From: Hymenobacter cyanobacteriorum
GTDB lineage: Bacteria > Bacteroidota > Bacteroidia > Cytophagales > Hymenobacteraceae
Direction: 5' to 3'
Length of the DNA stretch: 64,000 bases
Assembly: GCF_022631375.1 (NCBI RefSeq)
Contig: NZ_JALBGC010000003.1
Span: 682,001 to 746,000, forward strand
The first letter of the stretch is position 1, and each line of letters opens with the position of its first letter. The notes beneath the pieces are model-generated. The model was given only the letters and a program-made list of their open reading frames with translations. It searched no databases and had not been told where the DNA came from. Position numbers and translations under genes: made by a program. Below are positions 27,034 to 34,520 of the stretch, piece by piece.

Positions 27034-27083
27034 TTCCTGAAATAGCAGGAGTAAAATTACGGTAATTCCTGCTATTTAAGGAA
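27034..27083. promoter_or_regulatory. Palindromic operator candidate in the activator/efflux divergent region
   Basis: A 17-bp inverted repeat (27034-27050 with 27067-27083) has one mismatch and a 16-bp spacer that itself contains GTAAAATTAC and ATTACGGTAAT. It lies 16-65 bp upstream of the activator start and about 110-160 bp upstream of a possible sigma-54 promoter. That is the usual placing for an enhancer-binding protein's upstream site. No other copy of this sequence was noticed in the window, which argues against a dispersed repeat. Confidence 0.55.
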
Positions 27084-27191
27084 TAAATCAGGCATTGCTA
27101 TTTTATATATATAGTATTCGAACAGGAGAACTTTATTTTAATTATCTAGTATCCAATGAGAACCTATGATACACTTTTTCTTACCCGGTGC

Positions 27192-27207
27192 TGGCACGTC
27201 TTTCGGT
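27192..27207 (+). promoter_or_regulatory. Possible sigma-54 promoter of the efflux cluster (weak -12)
   Basis: TGGCACG gives a complete -24 element. Five bases later TCGGT stands where TTGC(A/T) is expected, so the key -12 GC is GG here. It ends 34 nt before the ATG of the TolC-like gene at 27241. Its position between that ATG and the palindrome at 27034-27083 makes it worth noting, but the -12 mismatch keeps confidence low. Confidence 0.3.
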
Positions 27208-27240
27208 AAAGGCGGGGCACACTCAATGCCACTTGGCCTT

Positions 27241-28605
27241 ATGCTTTCTCATCAACACCTCAAGGGCCTGGCCGGTTTGTCGCTGTTTGGCGGCCTGCTG
27301 CTGACCCAGCCGGCGCTGGCGCAAAACCAGCCTGGCGTGCCCGCCGCTGCCCAGTCTATTGGCTTGGCCAGCGACTCCCTGACCTTGGGCGCGACCTTGC
27401 AAGCCGTGCTCGACGCCAACCCCAGCATCACCAACCTCACCGAGCTGTCGGCTGCCTCGGCCAGCCGCCTGAGCCAGACGCGGGCCGGCTTCCTGCCCCA
27501 GGTAACGGGCACGGCCACTTATACTCGCATCGACCCGGTGGTGAAGCTGCCGTTTGGTGGCGAAACGCTGCAGTTCGCGCCCAACAACAACTACGACTTC
27601 CACGTCACGGCGCAGTACCTGCTGTTCGATTTCGGCAAGAACGAGGCGACGGTGAAAGTGGCCGAATCGCAGGTGCAAACGGCGCAGGACAACATCACGG
27701 TGGCCCGCCGCGACCTGGCGTTCAACGCCGCGCAGGTGTACTACAACATCCTGTTCATGCGTGAGAGCATCAAGGTGCAGGACCAGCAGATTGCCTCGCT
27801 GCAGGCCCACCGCGACGAAATGAACAAGCGCGTGCAGGCCGGCGTGAGCACCCGCTTCGATGTGACGACCACCGACGTGCGCATCACGCAAGCTCAGAAT
27901 ACCAAGCTCGACCTGCAAAACCAGCTGCGCAACCAGCAGGTGCAGCTGGCCCGCCTGCTGCACAAGCCCGCCCAGGCCGACATTCCGGTGAAAGGCCGCC
28001 TGACCTACGACCCGCAGCCGGTGAACCTGGAGGAAGAAGTAATCAAAGCCAGCAACAACCGCCCCGAAGTGAAGCTGGCCCGCGACGCCGAAAACACGGC
28101 CGCGCTACAAGCCCGCCTCATCGAGAAGAGCAACATGCCCAGCCTCGGCGCGGGTGTGCAGGCTGGCGGCAAAAACGGCTACATTCTGCCCGACATCAAC
28201 CGCATTCGCTTCAACACGGTCGGCGTGGTGCAGTTGTCGGTGCCGATTTATGACGGCAACAAGAACAAGAAGCAGCGCGTGGAGGCCGAGGCCAACGCCC
28301 GCGCCGCCGTGGCCCGCACCGCCGACACGCAGGAGCAAATCCGCGCCGACGTGCGCCAGGCCATCAATAATATGGATTTTAGTCAGGCCCGCCACGCTAA
28401 TGCCCAGCAGCAGGTAGCGCAAGCCACCGAGGCCCTGAGCAAAGCCCGCGACCGGTACCGCTACGGCGTGGGCCAGAACCTCGACGTGCTGGATGCCGAG
28501 ACCCAGCTCTCGCAGGCCCGCCTGGCCCTGGTGCAGGCCGAGTACAACTACACGCTGGGCCAGTACCAGCTGCGCCGCGCCACCGGCGAGCAGATTTGGC
28601 AATAG
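27241..28605 (+). CDS. TolC family outer-membrane efflux protein
   Basis: A 454-aa outer-membrane channel component of a tripartite pump. The signal peptide (LKGLAGLSLFGGLLLTQPALA) is followed by two OEP repeats rich in long Ala/Gln helices, with typical spots such as YLLFDFGKNEATVKVAE, VTTTDVRITQAQNTKLDLQNQ, VVQLSVPIYDGNKNKKQRVE and, near the end, NLDVLDAETQLSQARLALVQ. The ATG at 27241 is chosen because it begins the signal peptide; an in-frame ATG at 27166 would add an implausible leader covering the candidate promoter. It leads the usp-emrA-emrB cluster. Confidence 0.92.
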   Translation: MLSHQHLKGLAGLSLFGGLLLTQPALAQNQPGVPAAAQSIGLASDSLTLGATLQAVLDANPSITNLTELSAASASRLSQTRAGFLPQVTGTATYTRIDPVVKLPFGGETLQFAPNNNYDFHVTAQYLLFDFGKNEATVKVAESQVQTAQDNITVARRDLAFNAAQVYYNILFMRESIKVQDQQIASLQAHRDEMNKRVQAGVSTRFDVTTTDVRITQAQNTKLDLQNQLRNQQVQLARLLHKPAQADIPVKGRLTYDPQPVNLEEEVIKASNNRPEVKLARDAENTAALQARLIEKSNMPSLGAGVQAGGKNGYILPDINRIRFNTVGVVQLSVPIYDGNKNKKQRVEAEANARAAVARTADTQEQIRADVRQAINNMDFSQARHANAQQQVAQATEALSKARDRYRYGVGQNLDVLDAETQLSQARLALVQAEYNYTLGQYQLRRATGEQIWQ

Positions 28606-28610
28606 GCTTT

Positions 28611-28715
28611 TAGGGTAAGAGGGTGTGGGGGTAGGAGGGCAAGAGTTTTCTCTGTTGAGCCTCCCCTTATCACTATCCAACTCCTACCCTCCTACCCCCA
28701 CACCCTCTTACCCTA
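28611..28715. repeat. Family B inverted repeat, copy 1 (perfect 29-nt arms)
   Basis: Arms 28611-28639 and 28687-28715 are perfect inverted copies. The right arm ends only 3 nt before the ATG of the universal stress protein gene, so it forms that gene's whole upstream sequence. Copy 2 lies at 32475-32565 with nearly the same arm sequence (core GAGGGTGTGGGGGTAGGA). The two copies bracket the usp-emrA-emrB-DoxX block. Confidence 0.9.
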
Positions 28716-28718
28716 GAA

Positions 28719-29168
28719 ATGAACCTCTCCACCATCCTTTGTCCGCTCGATTTCTCGGCCGCGTCGGCTGGGCTGGTGGCTTATGCAGCGGCCTTGGCCG
28801 TGGCCACCGGCGCCGAGCTGCGGCTGCTGCATGTGTGCGAACCGCAAGAGGACCCCACCGGCCAGCAGCCCGACGCGAAAGTGTTCGGTTCCTACAAAGG
28901 CCGGATGCAGGCCCTGCAGGCCTCGGCCGAGCAAGCCGGCGTGGCCCGCGTGCACACCGGCATGGTGCGCGGCGAGGCGGCCCCGGAAATTGTGGCCGAA
29001 GCCGACCGCCAACAGGCTGATTTAATTGTTATTGGCGCGCATGGCCAAACGGGCCTCACCCGCTTTTTGATGGGAACCACGGCCGAAATCGTGCTCCGTA
29101 CCGCCCGGTGCGCCACCTTATTGGTACGCGCCCCGCTCCAACCCCAAACCGCAGTGAACCAGGCCTAA
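28719..29168 (+). CDS. Universal stress protein (UspA family)
   Basis: A 149-aa single-domain Usp. It starts with TILCPLDFSAAS, the first strand and loop of the fold, and ends with the ATP-binding pattern G-x2-G-x9-G-T (GAHGQTGLTRFLMGTT) followed by LVRAP, so it is of the nucleotide-binding subtype. These cytoplasmic proteins respond to stress and starvation by largely unknown means. It sits inside a drug-efflux cluster, 54 bp before the membrane-fusion protein gene, so shared expression with the pump is likely. The palindrome arm 3 nt upstream replaces a normal ribosome site. Confidence 0.93.
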   Translation: MNLSTILCPLDFSAASAGLVAYAAALAVATGAELRLLHVCEPQEDPTGQQPDAKVFGSYKGRMQALQASAEQAGVARVHTGMVRGEAAPEIVAEADRQQADLIVIGAHGQTGLTRFLMGTTAEIVLRTARCATLLVRAPLQPQTAVNQA

Positions 29169-29222
29169 CGCCGCCGCTGCCCTCCTTTTTTCCGTAAAAC
29201 ACCGCCCCGAATACTTACTAAG

Positions 29223-30332
29223 ATGGCCCAGACCGAAACCGCCCCCGTCGCCCAAAACACTCCTGCTCCCTACCCCAACGCGGCATCCGAAGCGGAGCCG
29301 ATGGAAGAGCCTAAAAAGCGCAACCCGCTTGTCCTCATCATTATGGCTGTGATTCTGCTGGCTGGCGGTTTCTACGGCTTCACCCGCTACCAGTTTGCCA
29401 AAGCCCACGAAAGCACCGACGACGCCCAGGTAGAAGGCGACGTGTACCCGGTGCTGCCCCGCGTAGGCGGCCCGGTACTCGACGTGAAAGTAGACGACAA
29501 CATGCCCGTGAAAAAGGGCCAGGTGCTCGTGACCCTCGACCAGGCCGACTACCAGCAGCGCGTGAACGCCGCTGAAGCCGCCCTCTTCGCCGCCCAGGCC
29601 CAGGTAACGGCCGCCCGCGCCGGCGTAGCCACGGCCCAGGCCAACGTGCGCACCGCCCAAACCGGCATCGGCGTGAGCCAAGCCAACCAGGAGCGCCTGC
29701 AGAAGGACCTGAAGCGCAGCGAAATGCTGCGGAAACAGGACATCATCCCGCAGAGCGAGTACGATGCCGTGCAGGCCAACCTGAAATCGACCGCCGCCCA
29801 GCGCGCCACCGCCACCGACCAGGTGAGCGTAGCCCGCCAGCAGGTAGCCGCCGCCTCGCAGCAAATTGCCGTGGCCCAGGCCGTGGTGAAGCAGCGCCAG
29901 GCCGACCTCGACAACGCCAAGCTGCAGCTGAGCTACACCACCATCACCGCGCCGCAGGATGGCATCGTCAGCAAGAAGAACGTGCAGCCCGGCCAGGTAG
30001 TAGGTCCCGGCCAGCAACTGTTCGGCATTGTGGGCAGCGCCCGCACCTGGATTATCGCCAACTTCAAGGAAACCCAGCTGGAAGACATGAAGGTGGGCCA
30101 GCCGGTGAAAATCGAAGTGGACGCTTACCCCAAAGAGGAGTTCCAGGGCCACATCGAGAGCCTTTCGGCTGCTACCGGCGCTCGCTTCGCCCTGCTTCCT
30201 CCCGACAACGCCAGCGGCAACTTCGTGAAAGTGACTCAGCGCATCCCCGTGCGCATCGCCTTGGATAAAGTGGACCCCGAGCACCCGCTCCGCGCCGGCA
30301 TGAGCGTGAATGCGGTAGTGCAGGTGAAATAA
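29223..30332 (+). CDS. HlyD/EmrA family membrane fusion protein
   Basis: A 369-aa periplasmic adaptor of an EmrAB-TolC type pump. One N-terminal membrane helix (~36-58, LVLIIMAVILLAGGFYGF) is followed by the split lipoyl domain (VYPVLPRVGGPVLDVKV...KKGQVLVTLD), a long Ala/Gln coiled-coil hairpin (~110-235), and the second lipoyl half (TITAPQDGIVSKKNVQPGQ). The EmrA-type beta barrel carries FALLPPDNASGNFVKVTQRI. It joins the inner-membrane MFS protein encoded downstream to the TolC-like protein encoded upstream. A perfect palindrome (30347-30450) separates it from the MFS gene. Confidence 0.94.
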   Translation: MAQTETAPVAQNTPAPYPNAASEAEPMEEPKKRNPLVLIIMAVILLAGGFYGFTRYQFAKAHESTDDAQVEGDVYPVLPRVGGPVLDVKVDDNMPVKKGQVLVTLDQADYQQRVNAAEAALFAAQAQVTAARAGVATAQANVRTAQTGIGVSQANQERLQKDLKRSEMLRKQDIIPQSEYDAVQANLKSTAAQRATATDQVSVARQQVAAASQQIAVAQAVVKQRQADLDNAKLQLSYTTITAPQDGIVSKKNVQPGQVVGPGQQLFGIVGSARTWIIANFKETQLEDMKVGQPVKIEVDAYPKEEFQGHIESLSAATGARFALLPPDNASGNFVKVTQRIPVRIALDKVDPEHPLRAGMSVNAVVQVK

Positions 30333-30346
30333 AGGGTTGTTTTATT

Positions 30347-30450
30347 CTGTCATCCTGAGCGCAGCGAAGGACCTTATCACGGTTGCACTAATGCAGTTAC
30401 TGCAAACTATTCAAGTGTGATAAGGTCCTTCGCTGCGCTCAGGATGACAG
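30347..30450. repeat. Family A inverted repeat (perfect 34-nt arms)
   Basis: Arms 30347-30380 and 30417-30450 are perfect inverted copies with a 36-nt loop. The arm TGTCATCCTGAGCGCAGCGA belongs to a palindrome type seen in many bacterial genomes. It lies inside the efflux operon between emrA and emrB, where the hairpin may stabilise or end the upstream message and alter the ratio of the two proteins. Confidence 0.92.
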
Positions 30451-30474
30451 CAAAATCCATAAAACAGATATAAA

Positions 30475-32046
30475 ATGGAAACCGGATTTACCAAGTGGAT
30501 TATCGTTGTGACTGTGGTCCTCTGCTGCTTGCTGGAACTCATTGATACCAGCATCGTGAACGTGGCCCTGACCCAGATGATGGGTAACCTCTCGGCCACG
30601 CAGCAGGAAGTAACCTGGGTGGTGGCCGCCTACGGCATCGCCAACGTGATTGTGATTCCGATGACCGGCTTCCTGGCCGAGCAGTTCGGCCGCAAGAACT
30701 ACTACTTCGTGTCGGTGCTCATCTTCACCATCGCCTCGATGCTGTGCGGCCAAAGCACCAACATTTGGGAGCTGGTGGCGTTTCGTTTCATCCAGGGAAT
30801 CGGCGGCGGCGCCTTGATGGCCACGTCGCAGGCTATTCTGATTGACACCTTCCCGCCGAAGCAATTGCCGCTGGGCCAGGCCCTGTTCGGCATGGGCGTG
30901 ATTATCGGCCCCACCATCGGCCCAACGCTGGGCGGCTTTATCGTCGACAACTACGACTGGCCCTGGATTTTCTACGTGAACGTGCCGGTAGGTATTCTGG
31001 CCGCCATCTTCACGCTCACCTTCATTCGCGACCCTGAGCGCATCAAAAATGCCATCCCCCGGCCCTTGCGCGAGATTGACTGGTGGGGCGTGGGCCTGCT
31101 GATTCTGGGCGTGGGCTCGCTGCAGCTGGTGCTGGAGCAGGGCGAAACCGAGGACTGGTTCGAAAGCGCCTACATCAATACGTTCGTGCTGCTGGCCGCC
31201 GTTGGCGTCATCGGCTTCATCTGGCGCGAACTCACGGCCAAAGCCCCCATCGTGGACTTGCGCGTGCTGGGCAAGAGCCGCAACCTGGCCGTGGGCGCGG
31301 TGCTGTCGTTTGTGCTGGGTTTCGGCATGTTCGCCTCGGTGTTCATCTTCCCGATTTTCACCCAGCGCATTCTGGGCTTCACGGCCGCCCAAACGGGCTA
31401 CATGCTGCTGCCCGGCGCGCTGGCTTCCGGCTTTATGATGCCCGTTATCGGGCGGGCGTTGCAGGCCGGCGTGCCGCAGAAGTTTATGATTCCGGTGGGC
31501 TTTTTCATCTTCTTCATCTTCACCTTCTGGATGGCGAAAATCATTTCGCCCAACGCCGGCCCCGACGACTTCTTCTGGCCCCTGATGGTGCGCGGCCTGG
31601 GCATGGGCCTGATTTTCCTGCCCATTACGACAATGAGCCTGGCTGGCCTAAAGGGCAAGGATGCCGGCCAGGCCGCCGGCCTCACCGGCATGATTCGCCA
31701 GCTCGGCGGCTCGTTTGGCGTGGCCATCGTGGGCACCTATCTGGAGCGCAGCATCGCCCAGAACCGCGTGAGCCCGCTGGCCCACATCTCGCTCTACGAC
31801 AGCAACACCGTGCAGCGCATCCAGGCTTTCACGCAGAACTTCCTCGCCCACGGCTTCCCGCTGGAGCAGGCCCGCCAGCAGGCTTACTACGCCCTCGAAG
31901 GCATTCTGATGAAGCAGGTGTCCATCATCACCTACTCGCAGGTGTTCACCATGATTGGCGCATTCTTCGTCGTCTGCCTGCCACTGGTGCTGCTCATCAA
32001 GCGCGCCAAAACGGCCGAGAAGATTGATTTGAACGCGGCCCACTAA
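30475..32046 (+). CDS. DHA2 family MFS drug:H+ antiporter (EmrB/QacA type)
   Basis: A 523-aa inner-membrane transporter with 14 predicted helices. DHA2 hallmarks are visible: LLELIDTSIVNVALTQM in helix 1, AYGIANVIVIPMTGFLAEQFGRKNYY (motif A), RFIQGIGGGALMATSQA, and FGMGVIIGPTIGPTLGGFIVD (motif C of exporters). With the EmrA-like and TolC-like proteins it completes a tripartite pump for hydrophobic toxins. The C terminus ends in a short basic cytosolic tail. A strong terminator follows at 32080-32116. Confidence 0.94.
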   Translation: METGFTKWIIVVTVVLCCLLELIDTSIVNVALTQMMGNLSATQQEVTWVVAAYGIANVIVIPMTGFLAEQFGRKNYYFVSVLIFTIASMLCGQSTNIWELVAFRFIQGIGGGALMATSQAILIDTFPPKQLPLGQALFGMGVIIGPTIGPTLGGFIVDNYDWPWIFYVNVPVGILAAIFTLTFIRDPERIKNAIPRPLREIDWWGVGLLILGVGSLQLVLEQGETEDWFESAYINTFVLLAAVGVIGFIWRELTAKAPIVDLRVLGKSRNLAVGAVLSFVLGFGMFASVFIFPIFTQRILGFTAAQTGYMLLPGALASGFMMPVIGRALQAGVPQKFMIPVGFFIFFIFTFWMAKIISPNAGPDDFFWPLMVRGLGMGLIFLPITTMSLAGLKGKDAGQAAGLTGMIRQLGGSFGVAIVGTYLERSIAQNRVSPLAHISLYDSNTVQRIQAFTQNFLAHGFPLEQARQQAYYALEGILMKQVSIITYSQVFTMIGAFFVVCLPLVLLIKRAKTAEKIDLNAAH

Positions 32047-32079
32047 AGCCCGTCTGTTATTGCATAACAGGCTCAATTG

Positions 32080-32116
32080 AAAAGCCGCGGCACTACGCAG
32101 TGCCGGGGCTTTTTTA
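32080..32116 (+). terminator. Rho-independent terminator after the MFS gene
   Basis: AAAAGCC/GGCTTTT outer and CGGCACT/AGTGCCG inner stems with one mismatch between them, a short loop, then a T run. It lies 34 bp after the emrB stop, just past a small CTGTTAT-TGC-ATAACAG hairpin (32054-32070). The DoxX-like gene therefore needs its own promoter or read-through. Confidence 0.88.
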
Positions 32117-32137
32117 ATTCGGTAGCTTCGCCACCAT

Positions 32138-32512
32138 ATGTCCCTTCGCCTCCTAAGCCGCTACGCGCTGGCATTGCTATTCGTAGGCGCGGGCCTGCTG
32201 CACTTCCTGCGCCCGGCCACCTACTTGGCCATCATGCCACCGCAGCTGCCGCAGCCGCTGCTGCTGGTGTACCTCAGCGGCTTGGCTGAGCTGCTGGGCG
32301 GCCTGGGCCTGCTGCCGGTCCAAACGCGCCGTCTGGCCGGCTGGGGCCTGCTGGCGCTACTAGTGGCCGTGTTCCCCGCCAACGTGTATATGGCCCTCAT
32401 TCATGAGCAGCTGCACATTCCGGGCTGGGTGGCCTGGGGTCGGCTGCCACTGCAGCCCGTCATCATGTGGTGGGTTTTTAGGGTAGGAGGGTGTGGGGGT
32501 AGGATGGTGTGA
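32138..32512 (+). CDS. DoxX-like small integral membrane protein
   Basis: A 124-aa protein with about four hydrophobic helices (LALLFVGAGLLHFL, LLVYLSGLAELLGGLGLL, GWGLLALLVAVFPANVYMAL, PVIMWWV) in the DoxX/DUF4267 pattern; such proteins are poorly characterised. Residues 114-124 and the TGA stop are encoded by the left arm of the palindrome at 32475, so the original C terminus has probably been replaced. A near-match -7 box (TAGCTTCG, 32123-32130) is too close to the ATG to be sure of. Confidence 0.8.
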   Translation: MSLRLLSRYALALLFVGAGLLHFLRPATYLAIMPPQLPQPLLLVYLSGLAELLGGLGLLPVQTRRLAGWGLLALLVAVFPANVYMALIHEQLHIPGWVAWGRLPLQPVIMWWVFRVGGCGGRMV

Positions 32513-32565
32513 GTCATTTGACCAAACTCCTACCCTCCTACCCCCACACCCTCCTACCCCAAAAA
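32475..32565. repeat. Family B inverted repeat, copy 2 (40-nt arms)
   Basis: Arms 32475-32514 and 32526-32565 are inverted copies with a few mismatches and an 11-nt loop. Both share their core with copy 1 at 28611. The left arm overlaps the 3' end of the DoxX-like gene, and the right arm ends 12 bp from the recJ stop codon, so it also serves the convergent gene ends. Confidence 0.9.
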
Positions 32566-32576
32566 CCCTATAACCC

Positions 32577-34316
32577 CTACTCCCAGCGCACGTCCAGCAG
32601 GCGCAACTGTACGCTGCGCTGGCCGCGGTACTCGTTCATTTCCACGGTGTAGCAAGCGCTGAAGGGCTTGCCTTCCTCAATCTGGGGCAGGTAGTCGGCC
32701 AAGCCGAAACCGATGGCATCCAGCGCCGGGCCCTGCGCATCGGCCGCGGCGAGGCGCAGCTTGAGGTGGCCGGTGCCCACCACGCGGGCACTGTGGGGCA
32801 CGGCAATCAGGCGTTGCGAGGCAAACACCGGGTTGGGGTTGCCGGGGCCGAAGGGCTCCATGCGGTGCAGTTCGGTGAAGAATTCTTCGGTGATGCGCGC
32901 TATGGGCAGCACCGCCGAAATCTCGACGGGCCGCACGAGGTGCTCGGTGGTGAGCGTATCGGCCACCACCTGCTCGAACTGGCGCTGGAAAGCGGGCACG
33001 TTCTCCACCTTCAGGGTGAGGCCAGCGGCGGCGCGGTGCCCGCCAAACTGGTCGAGCAGCGAAGAACAAGCTTCTAGGGCCGTGTGCACATCGAACCCCG
33101 CCACCGAGCGGGCCGAGCCGGTGGCCTTGCCATCGCGCTGCGTGAGGATGACGGTGGGGCGGTAATATTGGTCGAGGCAGCGCGAGGCCACGATGCCGAG
33201 CACGCCCTGGTGCCAGTCGGCTTTATAGAGCACGGTGGCGCGGGCGTTTTGCAGCACGGGGTCGCCGGCAATCATGTCCAGCGCTTCCTGGGTGGTGTGC
33301 TGGTCCGAGCCGCGGCGCTGCTGGTTCATCTGGTCCACCACCTCGGCGGTGTAGCGGGCTTCCTGCTGGTCGGGGGCCAGCAGCATGGCCACGGCGCGGC
33401 GGGCATCGCCCATGCGCCCGGCCGCGTTGATGCGCGGCGCAAATCCAAATATCAGGCTGCTGATGCCCAGCGCGCCTTCGCGCAGCGTGGCCAGTTCGCG
33501 CAGCGCCGCTAGGCCCGGCCGCAGCAAGTGGTCGTCTTCGTTGAAACGGCGCAGGCCGTAGGAAGCCAGCACCCGGTTTTCGCCGGTAATGGGCACGATG
33601 TCGGCGGCAATGCTCACCGTCACCAAATCGAGCAAATCGTGCAGCGGTTCCTTTGGTAGGCCGAGGTGCTCGCCCAGCGCCTGCATCAGCTTGAAGCCCA
33701 CGCCGCAGCCCGAAAGCTCCTTGTATGGGTACGGGCAATCGGCGCGCTTGGGGTCGAGCACAGCCACGGCGGCCGGCAGCTCATCGCCGGGCAAATGGTG
33801 GTCGCAGATGATGAAATCGACGCCCCGGCTGGTCGCGTAGGCCACCTGCTCCACGGCTTTAATGCCGCAGTCGAGAGCGATGATGAGGGCAAACCCGTTA
33901 TCGGCGGCCGTGTCGATGGCCTTGTGCGAGATGCCGTAGCCCTCGGTATAGCGGTCGGGGATGTAGTCACGCAGGCGCTCCACGCCGAACAGCGGCGTGA
34001 GGTAGCTCATCACGGTGGCCACCGAGGTGATGCCGTCCACGTCGTAGTCGCCCAGCACCAGCACCTTTTCGCCGGCTTCCAGGGCGCGGGCGAGCCGGGC
34101 CACGGCGCGGTCCATGTCGCGCATCAGCAGCGGGTTGGGCAGCTGGCGCAGGTCGGGGTGGAAGAAAGCCGCCGCCGCTTCGGGCGTGGCAATGCCGCGC
34201 TGCACCAGCAGGGCCGCAATCTCAGGGGCAATAAAAAGGGCCTCGGTGAGGGCGTGAACCTGGGCAGGGTCGGGTTGGGGGATATAATTCCAGCGCTTAG
34301 TCGCGGATAGATGCAT
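32577..34316 (-). CDS. recJ: Single-stranded-DNA-specific exonuclease RecJ
   Basis: A 579-aa DHH-family 5'-3' exonuclease acting in recombination and mismatch repair. Metal-binding motifs are intact: VLVLGDYDVDG (D90, D92, D94), ALDCG, and the name-giving CDHH (D172-H174). The DHHA1 domain (GGHRAAAGLTL) and an OB domain near GTGHLKLRL follow. The start at 34316 (MHLSATKRWN) is preferred over 34442 because conservation begins there. A TACTTTTG -7 box lies 24 nt upstream in a divergent promoter region shared with the 37-aa gene. Confidence 0.96.
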   Translation of the reverse strand: MHLSATKRWNYIPQPDPAQVHALTEALFIAPEIAALLVQRGIATPEAAAAFFHPDLRQLPNPLLMRDMDRAVARLARALEAGEKVLVLGDYDVDGITSVATVMSYLTPLFGVERLRDYIPDRYTEGYGISHKAIDTAADNGFALIIALDCGIKAVEQVAYATSRGVDFIICDHHLPGDELPAAVAVLDPKRADCPYPYKELSGCGVGFKLMQALGEHLGLPKEPLHDLLDLVTVSIAADIVPITGENRVLASYGLRRFNEDDHLLRPGLAALRELATLREGALGISSLIFGFAPRINAAGRMGDARRAVAMLLAPDQQEARYTAEVVDQMNQQRRGSDQHTTQEALDMIAGDPVLQNARATVLYKADWHQGVLGIVASRCLDQYYRPTVILTQRDGKATGSARSVAGFDVHTALEACSSLLDQFGGHRAAAGLTLKVENVPAFQRQFEQVVADTLTTEHLVRPVEISAVLPIARITEEFFTELHRMEPFGPGNPNPVFASQRLIAVPHSARVVGTGHLKLRLAAADAQGPALDAIGFGLADYLPQIEEGKPFSACYTVEMNEYRGQRSVQLRLLDVRWE

Positions 34317-34339
34317 CGGATACTTCGTCAAAATGGTGT

Positions 34340-34347
34340 CAAAAGTA
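34340..34347 (-). promoter_or_regulatory. recJ -7 promoter element (TACTTTTG)
   Basis: Minus-strand TACTTTTG fits TAnnTTTG, 24 nt from the recJ ATG. It is back to back with the plus-strand box at 34378-34385. Confidence 0.55.
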
Positions 34348-34377
34348 CGACCAAACCCCGCCCCGCGCCCGCCGCCG

Positions 34378-34385
34378 TACCTTTG
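34378..34385 (+). promoter_or_regulatory. -7 promoter element of the 37-aa gene (TACCTTTG)
   Basis: Plus-strand TACCTTTG fits TAnnTTTG and ends 18 nt before the ATG at 34404. The same octamer precedes the DUF721 gene (48690-48697). It supports the small gene as real. Confidence 0.6.
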
Positions 34386-34403
34386 AGGCCTCCCCCGACA
34401 TTG

Positions 34404-34517
34404 ATGCGCAAACTCCGCGAATTCTACGCCCAATACCGGCAATACATTGGCACCGACGTGCTGATGTACGGCGTGTTCATCCTGGCCCTGGCGTTGATGT
34501 TCGTGTTTTTCGGGTAG
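34404..34517 (+). CDS. Small single-pass membrane protein (37 aa)
   Basis: A 37-residue frame starts MRKLREFYAQYRQYIGTD and ends in a hydrophobic helix (VLMYGVFILALALMFVFFG) reaching the last residue. The basic N terminus and one helix suggest an inner-membrane miniprotein with its N terminus in the cytoplasm. It has its own -7 box 18 nt upstream and stops 4 bp before the convergent TPR gene's stop. No family is recognised. The longer frame from 34311 overlaps the recJ start and is less likely. Confidence 0.65.
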   Translation: MRKLREFYAQYRQYIGTDVLMYGVFILALALMFVFFG

Positions 34518-34520
34518 GTA

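Noticed and set aside
27166-27240. Upstream ATG for the TolC-like gene
   Set aside because: It would add 25 residues before a complete signal peptide and overlap the possible promoter.
34311-34403. N-terminal extension of the 37-aa protein gene
   Set aside because: It overlaps the recJ start, crosses the promoter box, and encodes a Pro/Arg/Lys stretch typical of non-coding GC-rich DNA.
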